A DNA stretch of 64,000 nt from Pohlia nutans (taxonomy: Eukaryota > Streptophyta > Bryopsida > Bryales > Mniaceae). The notes beneath the pieces were generated by a model. The model had not been told where the DNA came from, did not search any database, and saw only the letters and a program-made list of their open reading frames with translations. A program made the position numbers and the translations under genes. Shown in pieces: positions 1 to 12,300 of this stretch (position 1 is its first letter; every line of letters starts with the position of its first letter). The stretch spans positions 20,016,336 to 20,080,335 of the forward strand of contig CM040091.1 of assembly GCA_022496805.1 (NCBI GenBank), given 5' to 3'.

Positions 1-439
1 AATTTGCAATTTTTGCCCATTGTTGGATTTTGAGGTGTAATGCAGTTTTTAGCAATTGGATTGCATGTGCAATAGTGTAAATACGGTAGAATACCAATTG
101 GTTTTTGGTTCAATGAAATTTGTAGATTCTGATAGGTTTTCGGCCAACTGGTAGTTACAATCGTAGAGGCAGAGAGTCATGTGAAGACTTAGCTTTTCTA
201 ATTGGTTTTTCAGTGTCTATGCGAGTAGTACAGGAGCTCCTTCCTTGTAGTCGAAGTAAAACAATTGTGTGTTTTGTGTTTATGTAATGGAAAATCATTG
301 TTAGTATGATTGTGTGTTTGACCAATTGAGTAATATTAAGTGAGTGTGATTTTGTTGTGTGTACCAATTGTGATGAAAAATTACACTGTGGAATGAAATG
401 TGAGACTATGACTATTGGAAATTGAAAATAGAAGTTTAA

Positions 440-1354
440 CCCCTAAAGGACCAGGTGGACACATTGTGTCCACGAATAATTTCATCAATTTAATAACTTG
501 TTTGGATTTCATAATTTTGACTCAATGTTAACTAGCGAATTGAAAATGTTTGTTTCAAGAACACAAAAATTCTTCGAGATTTGCAATTACGTTGATTGAT
601 TCATGGGGAAAAAACTAAAACGTCAATGTAGGTGAACTTGGGACATGTTAGTTAGAGCGGTTGATGACTTGAAGAGCGTTTTCACACTTGGGACGTCACA
701 TTCGTAAAAAGAAAAAAGTGTACAATATGTAAAATATTTGCCATTACTCCATCATGAACACTATAAAATAATTACGAAAAATGTTTAAATATATTTTAAA
801 TGGAATCTTTTCAAAATAAATGGAATCTTTTCTACATATTTTATATTATTTAGGAATATTTTAGAATCTTCCATATATATATTTGAATTCTTTAAAACAT
901 TTTATGCAATGTAAAAATCAACAACGACCACAAACACCGGCTCAACGAGTCACCAACAAGTCACTTCACCCAAACATAAATCTTTGAGAATCAATCATTG
1001 TTGTTGTATTTGGTTTTAGAACACCATTTTTTGTGGGCACCTAGATATAGTACATCTTTGTATGCTCCTAAACTTTCAAACACTAATCATGGTTTTTAAA
1101 TTTATGAGAAAGTTTGCATGACCTGTTGGTTTTGTTCAAATTTTTTAGAAATCAACTTATGATCAAACCTTATAATCACGTAATATATACGGTAGATTGT
1201 TCTGAAAATTGACGTACAATCTCATGACTAAGTCCTTTTTGAACTTCAACGGTGAAGTTTTCTACATGAATACCAATCAAGAGATACAATTGCCTTTTTG
1301 AAAGCATCACGGGAAACTGATAAATTTTTAGGAATGAGCATGGTCCTTTAGGGG
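440..1354. mobile_element. piggyBac-like non-autonomous element, family H copy 1
   Basis: 915 bp bounded by TTAA at 436-439 and 1355-1358. The ends are inverted repeats starting CCCCTAAAGGACCA, with 14 of the first 16 bases readable as a perfect pair. A second copy at 47461-48378 matches along its whole length in the same orientation, differing by scattered substitutions and small indels. There is no coding capacity. It sits inside LTR-derived DNA, so it is younger than that element. Confidence 0.9.
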
Positions 1355-1498
1355 TTAAGGTGTGACTGAATGTGTGATTGAATGCTATTGATGTTGGAAA
1401 TTTGTATTTGGCTATTGTGAGAATAGGAAACAATTAATTGGATTTGTGTGTGTAAGAGAGTGAGTAAATGGAAACCAGAGAAGACAAATGGAAGTTGA

Positions 1499-1504
<6 letters not shown>

Positions 1505-1569
<65 letters not shown>
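1505..1569. repeat. (TA)n microsatellite
   Basis: About 32 uninterrupted TA units within the LTR-like region. It gives rise to a spurious Ile-Tyr repeat reading frame on the minus strand. Confidence 0.97.
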
Positions 1570-1572
<3 letters not shown>

Positions 1573-2331
1573 CTAACATCAATAGGATTGTGTTAGAAGA
1601 GAGATAAATTCTAGAGTGGAAAGGAGTGTCATTGTAGTAATTTTGCAAAAGAACAATTGGAGAATTGAATAGTGTAGATTGAAAAGTAGAGACGATGGAG
1701 TAGGTGAGAGAATCAATTGGTGATTGATAATGTATGTTGGAGTTGCTGGAGTGACTTGATATATCCAATTGGAGACCAGAGTAGTAGTAAGAAAAACAAT
1801 TGGACTTTGTGATAAGTAAGGGCAAAAATTAGTTGAAAATGTGATGACCTGATGATAGATTTGGTTGATTGTATTATTGGAAATAAAATAGAAATCATAA
1901 AACTAGATTGATGAAACAACTAGTAGAATAATGAAACCATATTAAGAGAAGATGGAGAGTCAAAGTGAGAAGAACCGATTGTGTGAATATTGTTGCAAGT
2001 TCAGTAGTAGGGTGAAATATTGAGAAGTCTATAAAAAGATTGATCGGGAAGTTCAAGAGCCAATTGAAAAAGGAAGACCAAACATGAACCGATTGGAGAA
2101 AGAAATCAATAGAGAAAAGCGTGAAGCTTAATTCCAATAGAAACTGATGAGTGATTTCTATACCTTTACCTATTGATTTATTTGGGAATTTTACCTATGA
2201 TTTTCTATTCCAATTGAGCAGATTAATTAAATAATTAATACCCTTGTTGAAAATCTAACATTACCTCCCTGCGAACGAATTTGTAACCTATAATTAGTTT
2301 TATTTAACTTGAAATTAATTTCACTACATTT

Positions 2332-2349
2332 TGGCGCCGCTGCCAGGGA
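2332..2349 (+). other. Primer binding site, tRNA-Asp type
   Basis: The sequence TGGCGCCGCTGCCAGGGA lies just after the presumed LTR end. It closely resembles the TGGCGCCGTTGCCGGGGA site used by plant Ty3/gypsy elements of the Tat/Athila type, which pairs with the 3' end of tRNA-Asp. Two positions differ from the form I know. Confidence 0.75.
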
Positions 2350-2434
2350 GGTGTAATTGATTTTCAATTGGAGTGACTTTGAAAACTTATTTATATACCA
2401 ATTGGAATGGTGACTGTTATCATGAGGCTATTTC

Positions 2435-3315
2435 ATGAGTTCTCATGATAATCCTAAACCTACTACAAGCGCCACAACAAAAAGAGCTCATAGAAGAGCA
2501 CGCTATCGATGGGCAGTAGACCAATTTGAAGCAAATAGGTCAGTTTCTCTACCTAATAGCCCTAGGTGGAATAATTATGAACAAATACCTGATCATGAAG
2601 AATTTACCAATAGTTTAATACCTCCTAGAAATAGAGTTGAGACAACATAGTTACCATTATTGTTAAGAGAAGTAATTGAGAAAAATAATAATAATAACTT
2701 TTTTTTTCCATTGAAAATCACAATAGGGAAACACAACATCCCAATAGTGACACTAAGTCTATTGGAAGTTGAGGGGATTTTGGCGTTTCACATTTATTTT
2801 ATGAAAGAATTTGTTTATCTCGGTTGTCACCTCCGAGAGTGAGTAGACAAACCGATTGGTCTGATAGTGAGATAGAATTAGAAGTTGACCCAATGGCACA
2901 ACTTGCTGCAGTTGTTGCTCCTTCGGTTGCTGCTCCTGTAGCACTAGCAGTTTGTCAGTGGCAATACGCGCAGGATAAGCTAATGATCGGCCTTATTCGT
3001 TAGTACAGTTCCCTTATTTCTTTAGCCAGATTGGTAGTGATCCCGGTAGGCATGTGCACGAGTTTTTAACCGTGTGCAATGCAAATAACATTAGAATAGA
3101 GGTCCATTGGCTTAGTATTTTTTCTATTACATTACAGGATCATGCCAAACAATGGTTCCAAAGACAACCCACCAGGTCATTTTGCCGATTGGAATTCCCT
3201 ACGGAATGCCTTTCTGGCACATTTTAGGCCAATAGCATATGAAGACCGATTGAGCGAGCAATTGCAAGATATAACCATGACAATGGGTGAATCCATTGAT
3301 TCGTATTATTTTGAT
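2435..3315 (+). pseudogene. Ty3/gypsy Gag, broken
   Basis: The frame from ATG 2435 gives an N-terminal Gag-like segment of 71 residues that stops at 2648. After further stops, a frame at about 3010-3183 reads a typical retrotransposon Gag core: FPYFFSQIGSDPGRHVHEFL, then LQDHAKQWFQRQPTRSF. An extra T near 3178-3184 shifts the frame, and the next frame continues ADWNSLRNAFLAHFRPI with YEDRLSEQL and ESIDSYY. The fragment loses similarity near 3315. It would have been the structural protein of the particle. It is dead because of the stops and the frameshift. Gag assignment is firm; exact limits are not. Confidence 0.85.
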
Positions 3316-3418
3316 TTTAATAGAACTCCACCTATTGATTTAATTCATTTGATTTTAACTCCCCATTTACATGGATTAATTTTGGAGTCCCCCTATTGCC
3401 TAAGTTTATTTCTCTACA

Positions 3419-4447
3419 TTAGTTTTTAGGAACATGTTTTTGTAAAGGGGTTGGGTCAGAAGAATAATCCCATAGGTTCTCTGATTCAAAGGGAGGTTCT
3501 AATTCCAATTGGTCCTCAGATACACCATATACCGGTTTGTCCATTAACCAGGACTCAGTGACCCTATCGAAATCGTCATCTTCCCCACAAGGTAAATGAT
3601 ATTCTCCTGGACTGAGTCCCATGTAAACACGAATTGGGAATCTATTGCCCATGGGTGGCTCACTCATATACATCCAATTGGCATATAATTTATCCTCATC
3701 TGAATCATAACCAAAATCATTGGTTTGTTCAGTTGATTCCCATTGGGTTTCTCCATAATATTTATTAGGGTACATTTGCAATCGGACTTTTGATCTACAT
3801 GACCCAATGGTTAATAACCCACGATCCCAATCGTCCTTGGCCTTGGCTTGGTATAGCTAAGGTCTACCTAATAGAATAGGATAGGATGTATTAGGTATGA
3901 GTTGTTGAAAAACAATGTAATCTATATAATAAATATTACCGGATATCATTGTTTTAATTTTAGGTAAAGTCCCTTTTGGTTTTACATGGCTTTGATAAAA
4001 GCCGCGTAATTCTAATTTGGTTTCATACAACCCAATCAATTGGAGACTTAATATAGTGTCAAAATTCATAAGGTTCGCACTTGACCCTCTATCTACTTGT
4101 ACTCCACGGATTAATATCCCATCAATGGTCACATCAATCATAGGAGCGCCAGGATCTGGGCTTATAGTGACTTCATTGACCATATTCCTTACTCGTTGTC
4201 GTACTAAATTAGATTGGAGTAAAGACCTACATTGAGGTGCCACTCCCAATAATTATTTAATAGAAATATTAGTTTTTAAATTACACTCATCCTCTAAGAT
4301 ATCATAAGCAAGTATTCTTTGCATAATTCCATTTAGCTTTGTTTTACTATTTTTAAAAGCTCTAGAAGGCTTAACTGGTAACCCTATAGGTACAATATGT
4401 TGTTTGTTAGGTAAAATCTGTTCTACCCAATTGGGATTATTTGGCAA
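3419..4447 (-). pseudogene. Ty3/gypsy Gag-protease 3' part on minus strand, broken
   Basis: Reading leftwards from 4447, a Gag-tail-like frame stops near 4256, then an aspartic-protease domain follows (4249-3857): VTIDGILIRGVQVDRGSSAN carries the active-site region, with D-R-G in place of the usual D-G or D-S/T-G, and the domain ends YPILLGRP. The next codon is TAG where this family has Trp, followed by LYQAKAKDDWDRG and an acidic tail of about 120 residues (3781-3419). No reverse transcriptase or integrase follows, so the parent element may have been a Gag-protease-only (TR-GAG-like) type. It points toward the plus-strand gag, tail to tail. Confidence 0.78.
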
Positions 4448-4565
4448 TAATTGAGGACTTTTTTGTTGAATTGTATCCGGACATCAACAGTCCGCAAACA
4501 CAATGTAGATGCAATTTGCTTCATAATATTAATGTTAGATTTGCCACAATTGTTTGACATTATAG

Positions 4566-5690
4566 TTAGACCGGCGAATAGAAAAGTGCCCATTAGAGAT
4601 CACAAAAGACTTTAACGATGGGTTGCACGTCATTTCTGATCTGATAGTTGTGAAAGTTCATGTTGGAAATGGTGCGGTAGCACGAAACGAGTTCAAAGAT
4701 AGACTTGTGAGATATTTACGGTACGATTATGACATGACACTGATAGTTAAGCATAATAGTTTATCGTTATCGAAAAATCAAGTAAATATTCCAATATCAA
4801 CGATGCCGGAAGCGCTACATCGTTCTCGTGCGGCTATCTGACGGGTTCAATTTTTCGGGATGAAGTGGCCGTTAGTGATAGCCGAGTCGAAAATTGATCG
4901 TTTTATTGAATGTTACCGCGTGAAGATGGGTTGCAGGGTTCCTCGCATCAAGAACATATTAGTTCTTAGATAGGACTGTTGCTAGAAAGTCTTTCTGGCA
5001 ACAGACAATCTCGTGCTCTGTAAATTTAGCGATGATTAACGGCGTGCTTGTAGATTTGTTGATGACAAAGTGTACGAGATGAATCATAGCGAAGAATATG
5101 GCTCGTTGAACTTCAACCCAAACATTGACGACCGTATAGTAAAAGTCAAGCCATATCAAGTGTTGTACGACGAGATTTTGTCTATGATACCAAAACAAAA
5201 TCTTGACGACATGCCCACAACCAACCGCACGACGCGTATGAGACTACAACAAATAGAGAATTTGTTGAGGATTTTGGACGCTATGCCAGCTATGAATGCA
5301 CGCATTGACTACAAAGCGCAAGACTGGAATTCACTGTATACACGGAAAAAATTGTTAATGGACGTCAACTTTGCAGCGGTCTATACATGTTTCATGATGA
5401 AGGCATTGAGCAGGCGTTAGACGGTTCTTTTGATGTTATGCATTTTGGGTCTATCGACGACTTCTTGGAAAATTGTCAAATGCTTCTATGCCAACAATTC
5501 GTGCTTAAAGCGCTCTCACTATAACTCGTCAAGCAATCGGATAGAGTGGCAAGTACATGAAACGTCAACTTTAACAAGCGCGACTCTGGTAAGCTGCTGA
5601 AGCACGAGAACAAGTTTTACGAGAATAACCAGAGTATCAATACAACGGATGGGAGCTAGATGATCCACGAGATCGTCCGTTGATTTTAGA
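4566..5690 (+). pseudogene. Coding fossil of unknown origin, CpG-richer than its flanks
   Basis: Several plus-strand frames look protein-coding but are broken. From about 4566 to 4841 there is a frame of some 90 codons (including DLIVVKVHVGNGAVARNEF), then a stop; it reads on to about 4970 (GMKWPLVIAESKIDRF). A second frame at 5070-5420 encodes about 116 residues (including ILSMIPKQNLDDMPTTNRTT). Near 5370-5420 the sense moves to another frame that runs to 5523 (SFDVMHFGSIDDFLENC). I do not recognise the family. The segment contains many CG dinucleotides, unlike the LTR DNA around it. It lies between an inverted LTR-like block and the minus-strand protease. It could be a captured host gene, a large-DNA-virus fossil or part of another mobile element; the sequence does not decide. 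Confidence 0.5.
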
Positions 5691-5742
5691 TTTTCTCAAC
5701 AACGCATTGTGGTTTCTTCATTATAAAGTGAGAGACCGGACT

Positions 5743-6860
5743 TGTAGTGAAATTAATTTTTAGAAAAGAAAAAATAATTCTAGTGTAGGATTCAAACACA
5801 AGGAGGTTAGAATGGGTTTCCAAATTTAATTCTACAAATCCGCTTAATTGAAATGAAAATGGCGAGTCAGAAATCCAATTTGAACCAATAGTTATAAAGT
5901 TAATAAGACTTATCAATCATCAGTTGGGTTATATTCCTCTAGCTTTTCCTATTGACTTCTTCTTCAATTTTCTTTCCTTAATCTTATCGCGCTTCAACTC
6001 CTCCAATTGGACTCTGGTCAATCAACCAGCATGTTCTTCACCATTGGGCTTCTTACTTCATCCGACCCCAACATGGGTGTAATTATAAATTGGTGGTGGA
6101 TTCACCTAATCTCAATAAATATTCCTTTCCAACTACTATATCTCAACAATTTCAATTTATATTTGTACAGTCTTTTTATTTTTCATTCACCTAACATTCT
6201 CTCCAATTGTCTATACTTCAATTATTTATCTCAACTAATACAATTATTCTATTGTTCTGTACACAAATTCAATTCTTTCAATTGGTATCTTCTAGTACGC
6301 TCCAATGGCACTCTTTTCCACACAACAAACTCCAATTGTTTATTTCTTAGTCTTCCACACTACACAACAAATCTTCACACGATTGGAAATTTATTCCCTC
6401 TTGTACTCACACAATGAGCTTTTATTTTCAATTCTTAATACTTCACTGATCACACATTCCAATCAAAATTTTCAATTGAATCAGATCCCAATTGTTACAC
6501 ACACACACCAAAGTCAACAGCATTAAGCACACTCAATTGGAAATACACAAAATTAATCTTTATTATTACAACAACACATATATACACGATTAGATTTTTT
6601 ACTTCCAAACCAGGAAGGAGGCTCCTACTCAATTCACAAGGAAAAACTAAAAATACCAATCGACATCCTTTCCTTAAGTACCTATCGGTCACAAGTATTT
6701 CCTAACTATAAAAGCCTATTGGAATCCAAAACAAGTCCAGATTGTAAAACTATTAGTACTTTACCCTATTTACACTATACAATTATACACCAATTGATAA
6801 AAAGTTCTATTTACACTGCAAACTAATCAATTGGTTAAAACAACAAATTCCAATAATTCT
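5743..6860 (-). mobile_element. Second LTR-like region, inverted
   Basis: On the minus strand this block resembles the left LTR: the 16 bases GAAATTAATTTCACTA with flanks occur at 5744-5759, preceded by a similar ACCTCC-containing stretch, and CCAATTGG recurs throughout. No primer binding site follows its presumed end at 5743, where unrelated sequence begins. It is best read as a diverged relative of the left LTR in opposite orientation. The outer boundary near 6860 is a guess. Confidence 0.45.
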
Positions 6861-8699
6861 ACAAGACTACATCAGGTTTGATGCTGCGGCAACTCAATAG
6901 TCGAGGATATTGGCGCAAAGACGGCATATATATTGACCGTGTCAGTGCAACTCATTTTTTTATTAAAAAATCTTGAAACACTTGCATACAATGCCGCAAA
7001 TTTGTAGCCGCTAAACCACCAGTAGTAGAATTGTCCGATTCAGAGTAAATTATCTCATACTACAGTAGTTTACTTTATATTTTTGTTATGCGATAATACT
7101 AAAAATGAAATAAAATAATGAAATAAAATCGTAAACATATAAAAAAATGTTGTAGTAAACGAGAAATAAATGTAGTATCAAGAATGCTATTGCTAATTCT
7201 TATATAATAAAGAGCATTTATGAAATCTTGTCATTGCTGCGGTTTTAAAAAGTTTTTCTATTTTCTAAATTTTTGAAATTAAACATTCACCACATTCATA
7301 GACATGTCATGCCATTCCTAAAAACACAAAATTCATTCCATTTTTATACTTTATGAAAAAGTTATATACAAAAGTAACTTAAATATTTTTTTGTAGTCAT
7401 ACCACCTTATCTTATGAGTTCTAAATAATTAAGTCTTGGCTTTAACTTTTTATCTTTGAGTTTATTTTTGGATAAGTGAATACATGTTCTAAAATCTTTG
7501 TTACATATGGATAAGTTTGAACATAGTATATCAATTTTTAAAACGAGTATTCAATCATTAATTTAACAAAGAAGCATTGTTTTTCTTCATTAATTTTTAA
7601 TATTTTTTTGATATATTTTGAAACTGCTATAAAACATCTTTATAAGTAAAATTAATATCTGGCACTATGTGATGACTTACTATGTTATATGAATATGTTA
7701 CAACATAATTATTTAATATTTGGTTTATGAATATCTATATAAAATTTGACCTTTCATTGCTTTGTATAGGATTTCTTTTACCCCTAATGTGAAAGATGAA
7801 GAATGGATAATAAGTTTACACCTCTGGCCCTCAAAATAGGCATGCAACCTTAGATACGAGCTTTAAAAATCTCTTGTACGCCTTTTCCATCTCCATCCCC
7901 ACATTCTTGATTGCACGAAGTGATACGAGGTTGTAAACATGTGTTTATTTTTTGAATACCTTTGCATCCAAACAAAAACTTTTCACCTGAGGGGTGAAAT
8001 GATTCTGCATACTAATGAGATTATTAAATGATGAAGAAGTAGAGGTAAAGAAAATTAGAGGAAAAAAGAGAGTCGCCCTCGTGCACTTACACAAAATTAG
8101 TTTGAAAGGGGGAAATACTTTATATGCCATGCATATAAAAAGCAGCATTGGAGTCTTGAACAGAAGTGCGCGTTAGTTTGAGTATGTTAGCACATGGAAA
8201 ATGTTGGGCTCACAAAATGCAATGCAAAAGGCAAACCTTATATTTGAAGCTGGAGCCGATTTGACATTAGTCTATAGTGAACCTCGGGCTCAAGTGGAGA
8301 ATTACTTGACATGTCATTTATGGAAGGTCACACTAGAGTCTTGTGCGACGATGTGTAGTTTGAGCTGTTGGTACAAACGAAAGGTAGCGGAGTCACCAAA
8401 TGCCGTGCAACATTAGACTAAGGAAAATTTTACACTGGAAGGTGAAGCATGGCTTGACATTAGTCTCAGACGAACCTCGAGCTCATGTGCATGAGCCCAA
8501 CCAAATTTTTTGGGCATTTTGTCAGAATCTTAGCTACTTTTGAGAATGACTATTTTCACATGAAGAAAAAAGTGACTGAAATTGTTAAAGTCCTCTCAAA
8601 TGTTTTCCAACAACGACAATATTTGGATGAAAATGCCTCTTAATAAAAATAAATTGTGGACGATTCTATACATATTTTCCTACATTACATGTGACTCTA
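6861..8699. other. AT-rich intergenic spacer
   Basis: No gene, tRNA or clear terminal repeats seen. Within it, 8216-8315 and 8405-8500 share a diverged direct repeat (gcaaaaggc...gaagctgg...cttgacattagtct...gaacctcg.gctcatgtg), so the last part is an old local duplication. Confidence 0.6.
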
Positions 8700-9370
8700 C
8701 GAACTAACGGAAAAACCGGAAAAATTGGTGAGTGGGCCTAACGATGCCGTGCTGTCGGCAATCCCGATATCCGGGTTGAGAGCAGTGGGACCCGAACGTC
8801 ATCACGAAACCCTGTGATACCCGGGAGATACACCGGCGTCGCACGGCCTTTCCCCCTCCGAGCCTTACCAGCGTCGACGTGAAGACCTAACCAAATGCAC
8901 TTCGCAATTTTCTTGTGCACGCAAATCTTCTTGCGCTGCACCGATTTTGCAAAGAAAATCCTCGCTTGCAATCTTAGTCTTAAGGGAGCTTCTTAACGCA
9001 CTTAAGGCGCTGCATTGTACGCAATTTTCTGATCAGCGTTTGTATGATTTTTGTTACATTTTTGGTAGGAGAGAGGCTCGGGACGCCCTTAAAAGCTTTT
9101 AGGTGACGGGAAACACAGATTTCTTATGCTATGGTTTTTCCTTGGAGAGGAGGAGACTTGCAGTTCAATCGTTTTTTCTTGCCCGGCGAAGATGTGCGAA
9201 AGTATCGATCGCTGCTGTTGAGCATTTGAAGGAGTGATATTAGTTCTAGGGAGGATTTCGTAATGTCTCTAGTCTCTATGTGTAATCCGTTCTGCATTTG
9301 ATGACACTGCTTAGAGCGGTGTATGTACTCTGCATTTTCCTGGTAGCTCTTGATTGCTAATTTCGCCAAA
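8700..9370 (+). promoter_or_regulatory. CpG-rich promoter and 5' leader of the SUMO protease gene
   Basis: Base composition changes sharply near 8700: CG dinucleotides become common, unlike the spacer to the left. The block runs into the gene start at 9371 without transposon insertions. A start site somewhere in 8950-9200 is likely, but no convincing TATA box was found. A short minus-strand open frame at 8738-8971 is taken as chance. Confidence 0.5.
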
Positions 9371-12300
9371 ATGATAGATCATTTCCCCCCGGTGGAAGTA
9401 GATTGTTCGGGAGATGACTCAGATGGACCTGACCTCGACGACAGAGACAATAAGGAGGAGAAATTTAAAAACCTCTCCGACACACAGCTGGAGGATGACA
9501 TAGAGAAGTACGAAGGCTACGTACTGAAGAATACTGGTCTGAAATTACCAGATGACGGGGCCAAATTTACAAAACATCTGCAGAACTTGAAGAACGAGAG
9601 GGAGTTCAGGCGAACGTACCGGCCTCTGGCGGTACGTTGAGGTTTTTCTGCTGTGTGGTGTGTTTGTGTGTTTTACGGACGGGTGCTTCGTCTTTGTCTG
9701 ATTTACTCGCGCTTGTGGCTACATTTTCGTACACTTGGATGTCTGGATGGACGAAACTGGAATTGATGTTACTGATTTGGATTAGAGCTCTGGAATATTA
9801 TATTTATTTCTATCAATGGTCAGAAGAGGGTGAAAGTTTTCCTAGTCAATATGAAGGCGCCATCGAAAAATGGCGCTATCGAAAAATGTATTCTGCACTA
9901 TTAGTCATCGAAGGCGTCACACGTTAGTAGACGTGTCCGCAAATTGGAGAGTTGGCTAAACGCAAGCCTGACGACTTTGTGATAAATACAGGAGGCTGAA
10001 AGCGTCATCGAAGTGACCTGGCCTTTTCGGGCAGTGATTGGTTTTACTTTTGAAATCGTTTATGTTGTTTACGCTTGCCGGTTTGTTCACAATTCTTTTT
10101 GTTGCATCGCACATATATCTCACTACTTCCAAGTCCTTTTGCCAGGCCTCTACCCCTGAGTCACAAGATATCGAGATTCTCAGTAGAGGTAAAGTGCATG
10201 GGCTTTCTCTGTTTTTTTCTGATGTTTAGGGAGTTTGTTTAATTTGTAGTTTGACTTTGTCAAGATAGTTATATCTTGATGCTGCTCTAGTCTTTGGCAA
10301 ACTTTATTGTTCCTTCACACAGCACGAGAACATTTGCTGATCTCTATTTATCATACAGATCCCGGCACGTTCAGGGACTTGCAGACGATGTGTGGAACAA
10401 GGGTGACGACACAGCCTGAGTTTTACAGAGGTTTTGGCACTTGCTCTACCGCCAAGGTAGTTAGAAGTGTTTTTTACAGTTTTGCTGCGTTCTTGTTTGA
10501 ATGGCGCAGAGTATATTTTGTAACGCCTCAGCTTTAGTAACAGACAGATATGTTGATAAAGGTTTGGTATAAAAATGTTCACGTCTATAAGTGCTTGTAG
10601 ACCCTTACGAAAATCTTGATTCTTGAAATCTTAGAGATATGTGATGGCCCTGGGTTTATGACATGTCTATCTTGCTAAGTACCACGTCTGAGAAACTTGA
10701 TTGGATGTACAGACAGAGAGCTTATCAACTAAAGCTTCTTTGCATTCTCCGACTGGATCTGAACCTCGTGACGATTACAAATCTCCATCATGCAACAATG
10801 GAAAATCTATTGTATCATCTGAAATTATCAGTCAGTCTCCTTCACCGGAAAGAAGGGCCTCGTCCGTGGAAAGAACAACCCGTATATCTTCCGGGGAGCA
10901 AGCAGGACCCTCTAGTCGAGAGTTATTGTCGTCAAATCAATGTAACCAATTTGGGAGTTGCATCATTTGTAAAAAGAGCTCCAACTTCCTGAACTCCGTT
11001 CCTGGGAAAGAAGGGCTTTTTTGTTCAGTGTGTCGGTAAGTTTTATGCCTCTTCATGTGGTTTCTTTCTAGGAATGCACGATTAAGATTATTTAGTAATT
11101 GCTTGTCATGGGTTGTGTACTGACAAATCATTTCTATCTATCAAGTTAATTGAAGTGTTACAGGATATTGTTGCTAATCATGTAAATCGCACGAACTGAG
11201 ACTGTTGATATAGTGGATCTTTATCTTGTGCGAGATTGGTTTTCTGTCGTATGCTTCTGCTTTAATTGTTTTTGTTTATGGATGCAGGAGAAAGGCAAAG
11301 ACACCTGATCCTTCTTTTCATGTAGACAGTGATCTGAAGGTGTGTTTCATCTTAGATGTTTACTCTGGTGGGCTTGATTATCTTTATTCGCTTTACTCTT
11401 ATCTTTTTGAGGTCTTTCCTTCTGCATATGTCTCTGTATAACAAATGTGTATGGGTCGTTGAACCGCCAGTGTTCACTGTCAAGGTTTTAGAGGTACTAA
11501 AGTCTGCTTGCTCGTTTTTCTCTTTGATGGCTCTCCTCCTTCCCAATCACGATCTAGGTTCTGGTCAGACTCTTTAACAACTACTTCTGATTAACATGTT
11601 TTCCTATCCCGGCAAACTGTAGACGCCAGATGCGAAGGGTACAGCGAGGGGTAGTTGGAAACGAGCACGGCAGGCAGACATTATTGGCGGAACACCTGTA
11701 AGACTATGGCCCAAAATTGCGAGCGAAACATGTGTCTGACCAGCTTATATATTGGTAGAAACAACTTGCATTTAAGTAGGGGTTTGTCTCTACAAGAATA
11801 AACAACTTTCATTCACTATGAACGGTGATAGGCATGAATTTTTGACATACATGTATACTTTCTAGTATAGAAAAGTGAAGTCATGGTAACCTAGGTCAAT
11901 ATTTGGGATAGGTGAAAGAAAGCACTCACAACATTCTACCAAACCTTGGGAAAAGTAGTCCTTTATCATATCTGGGTTGCCTTGCGTGCTTGAGTGTGAA
12001 TAGCAGTCAGAGAGGATTCTTTTGAGAAATTTTCAATGATTATTCTCCGACAGCAAAGTTCTAATCTCTGTTCTAACCAGGATACAGCTATGGAGATCGA
12101 TTCTTCTGACGAGGATGAAAAGACAGGTAGTGGATCTGCCCTCAAAGGTTCAAGTAACGAGATGCCTCGCCGCATGGGTCTCCGGAGCACTTACAGAAGA
12201 CGGTAATGTTCAAAATACTTTTAATATTTCTTGATTTCAACCGTCGGAGTTTTTATTATTAATAAAATTCAATAAAAGTTGTGTGTTCAAAAGTTCGATT

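Larger units (their letters stand above)
1..2328 (+). mobile_element. LTR-retrotransposon remnant, probable 5' LTR region (interrupted)
   Basis: AT-rich DNA directly upstream of a tRNA-Asp-type primer binding site at 2332, so its right part should be the 5' LTR; the LTR would end at the CA near 2328. CAATTGG and CCAATTGG recur many times. A 16-base block at 2312-2327 reappears inverted at 5744-5759 in a second LTR-like region. The left boundary is not visible and may lie outside the window. It is interrupted by the transposon at 440-1354 and a TA microsatellite. No long coding frame is seen. Confidence 0.6.

Noticed and set aside
1502..1825. 107-codon frame ending in Ile-Tyr repeats
   Set aside because: It is a translation of the TA microsatellite.
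8738..8971. 77-codon minus-strand frame upstream of the SUMO protease
   Set aside because: It lies in the CpG-rich promoter with no recognisable domain or splice context.
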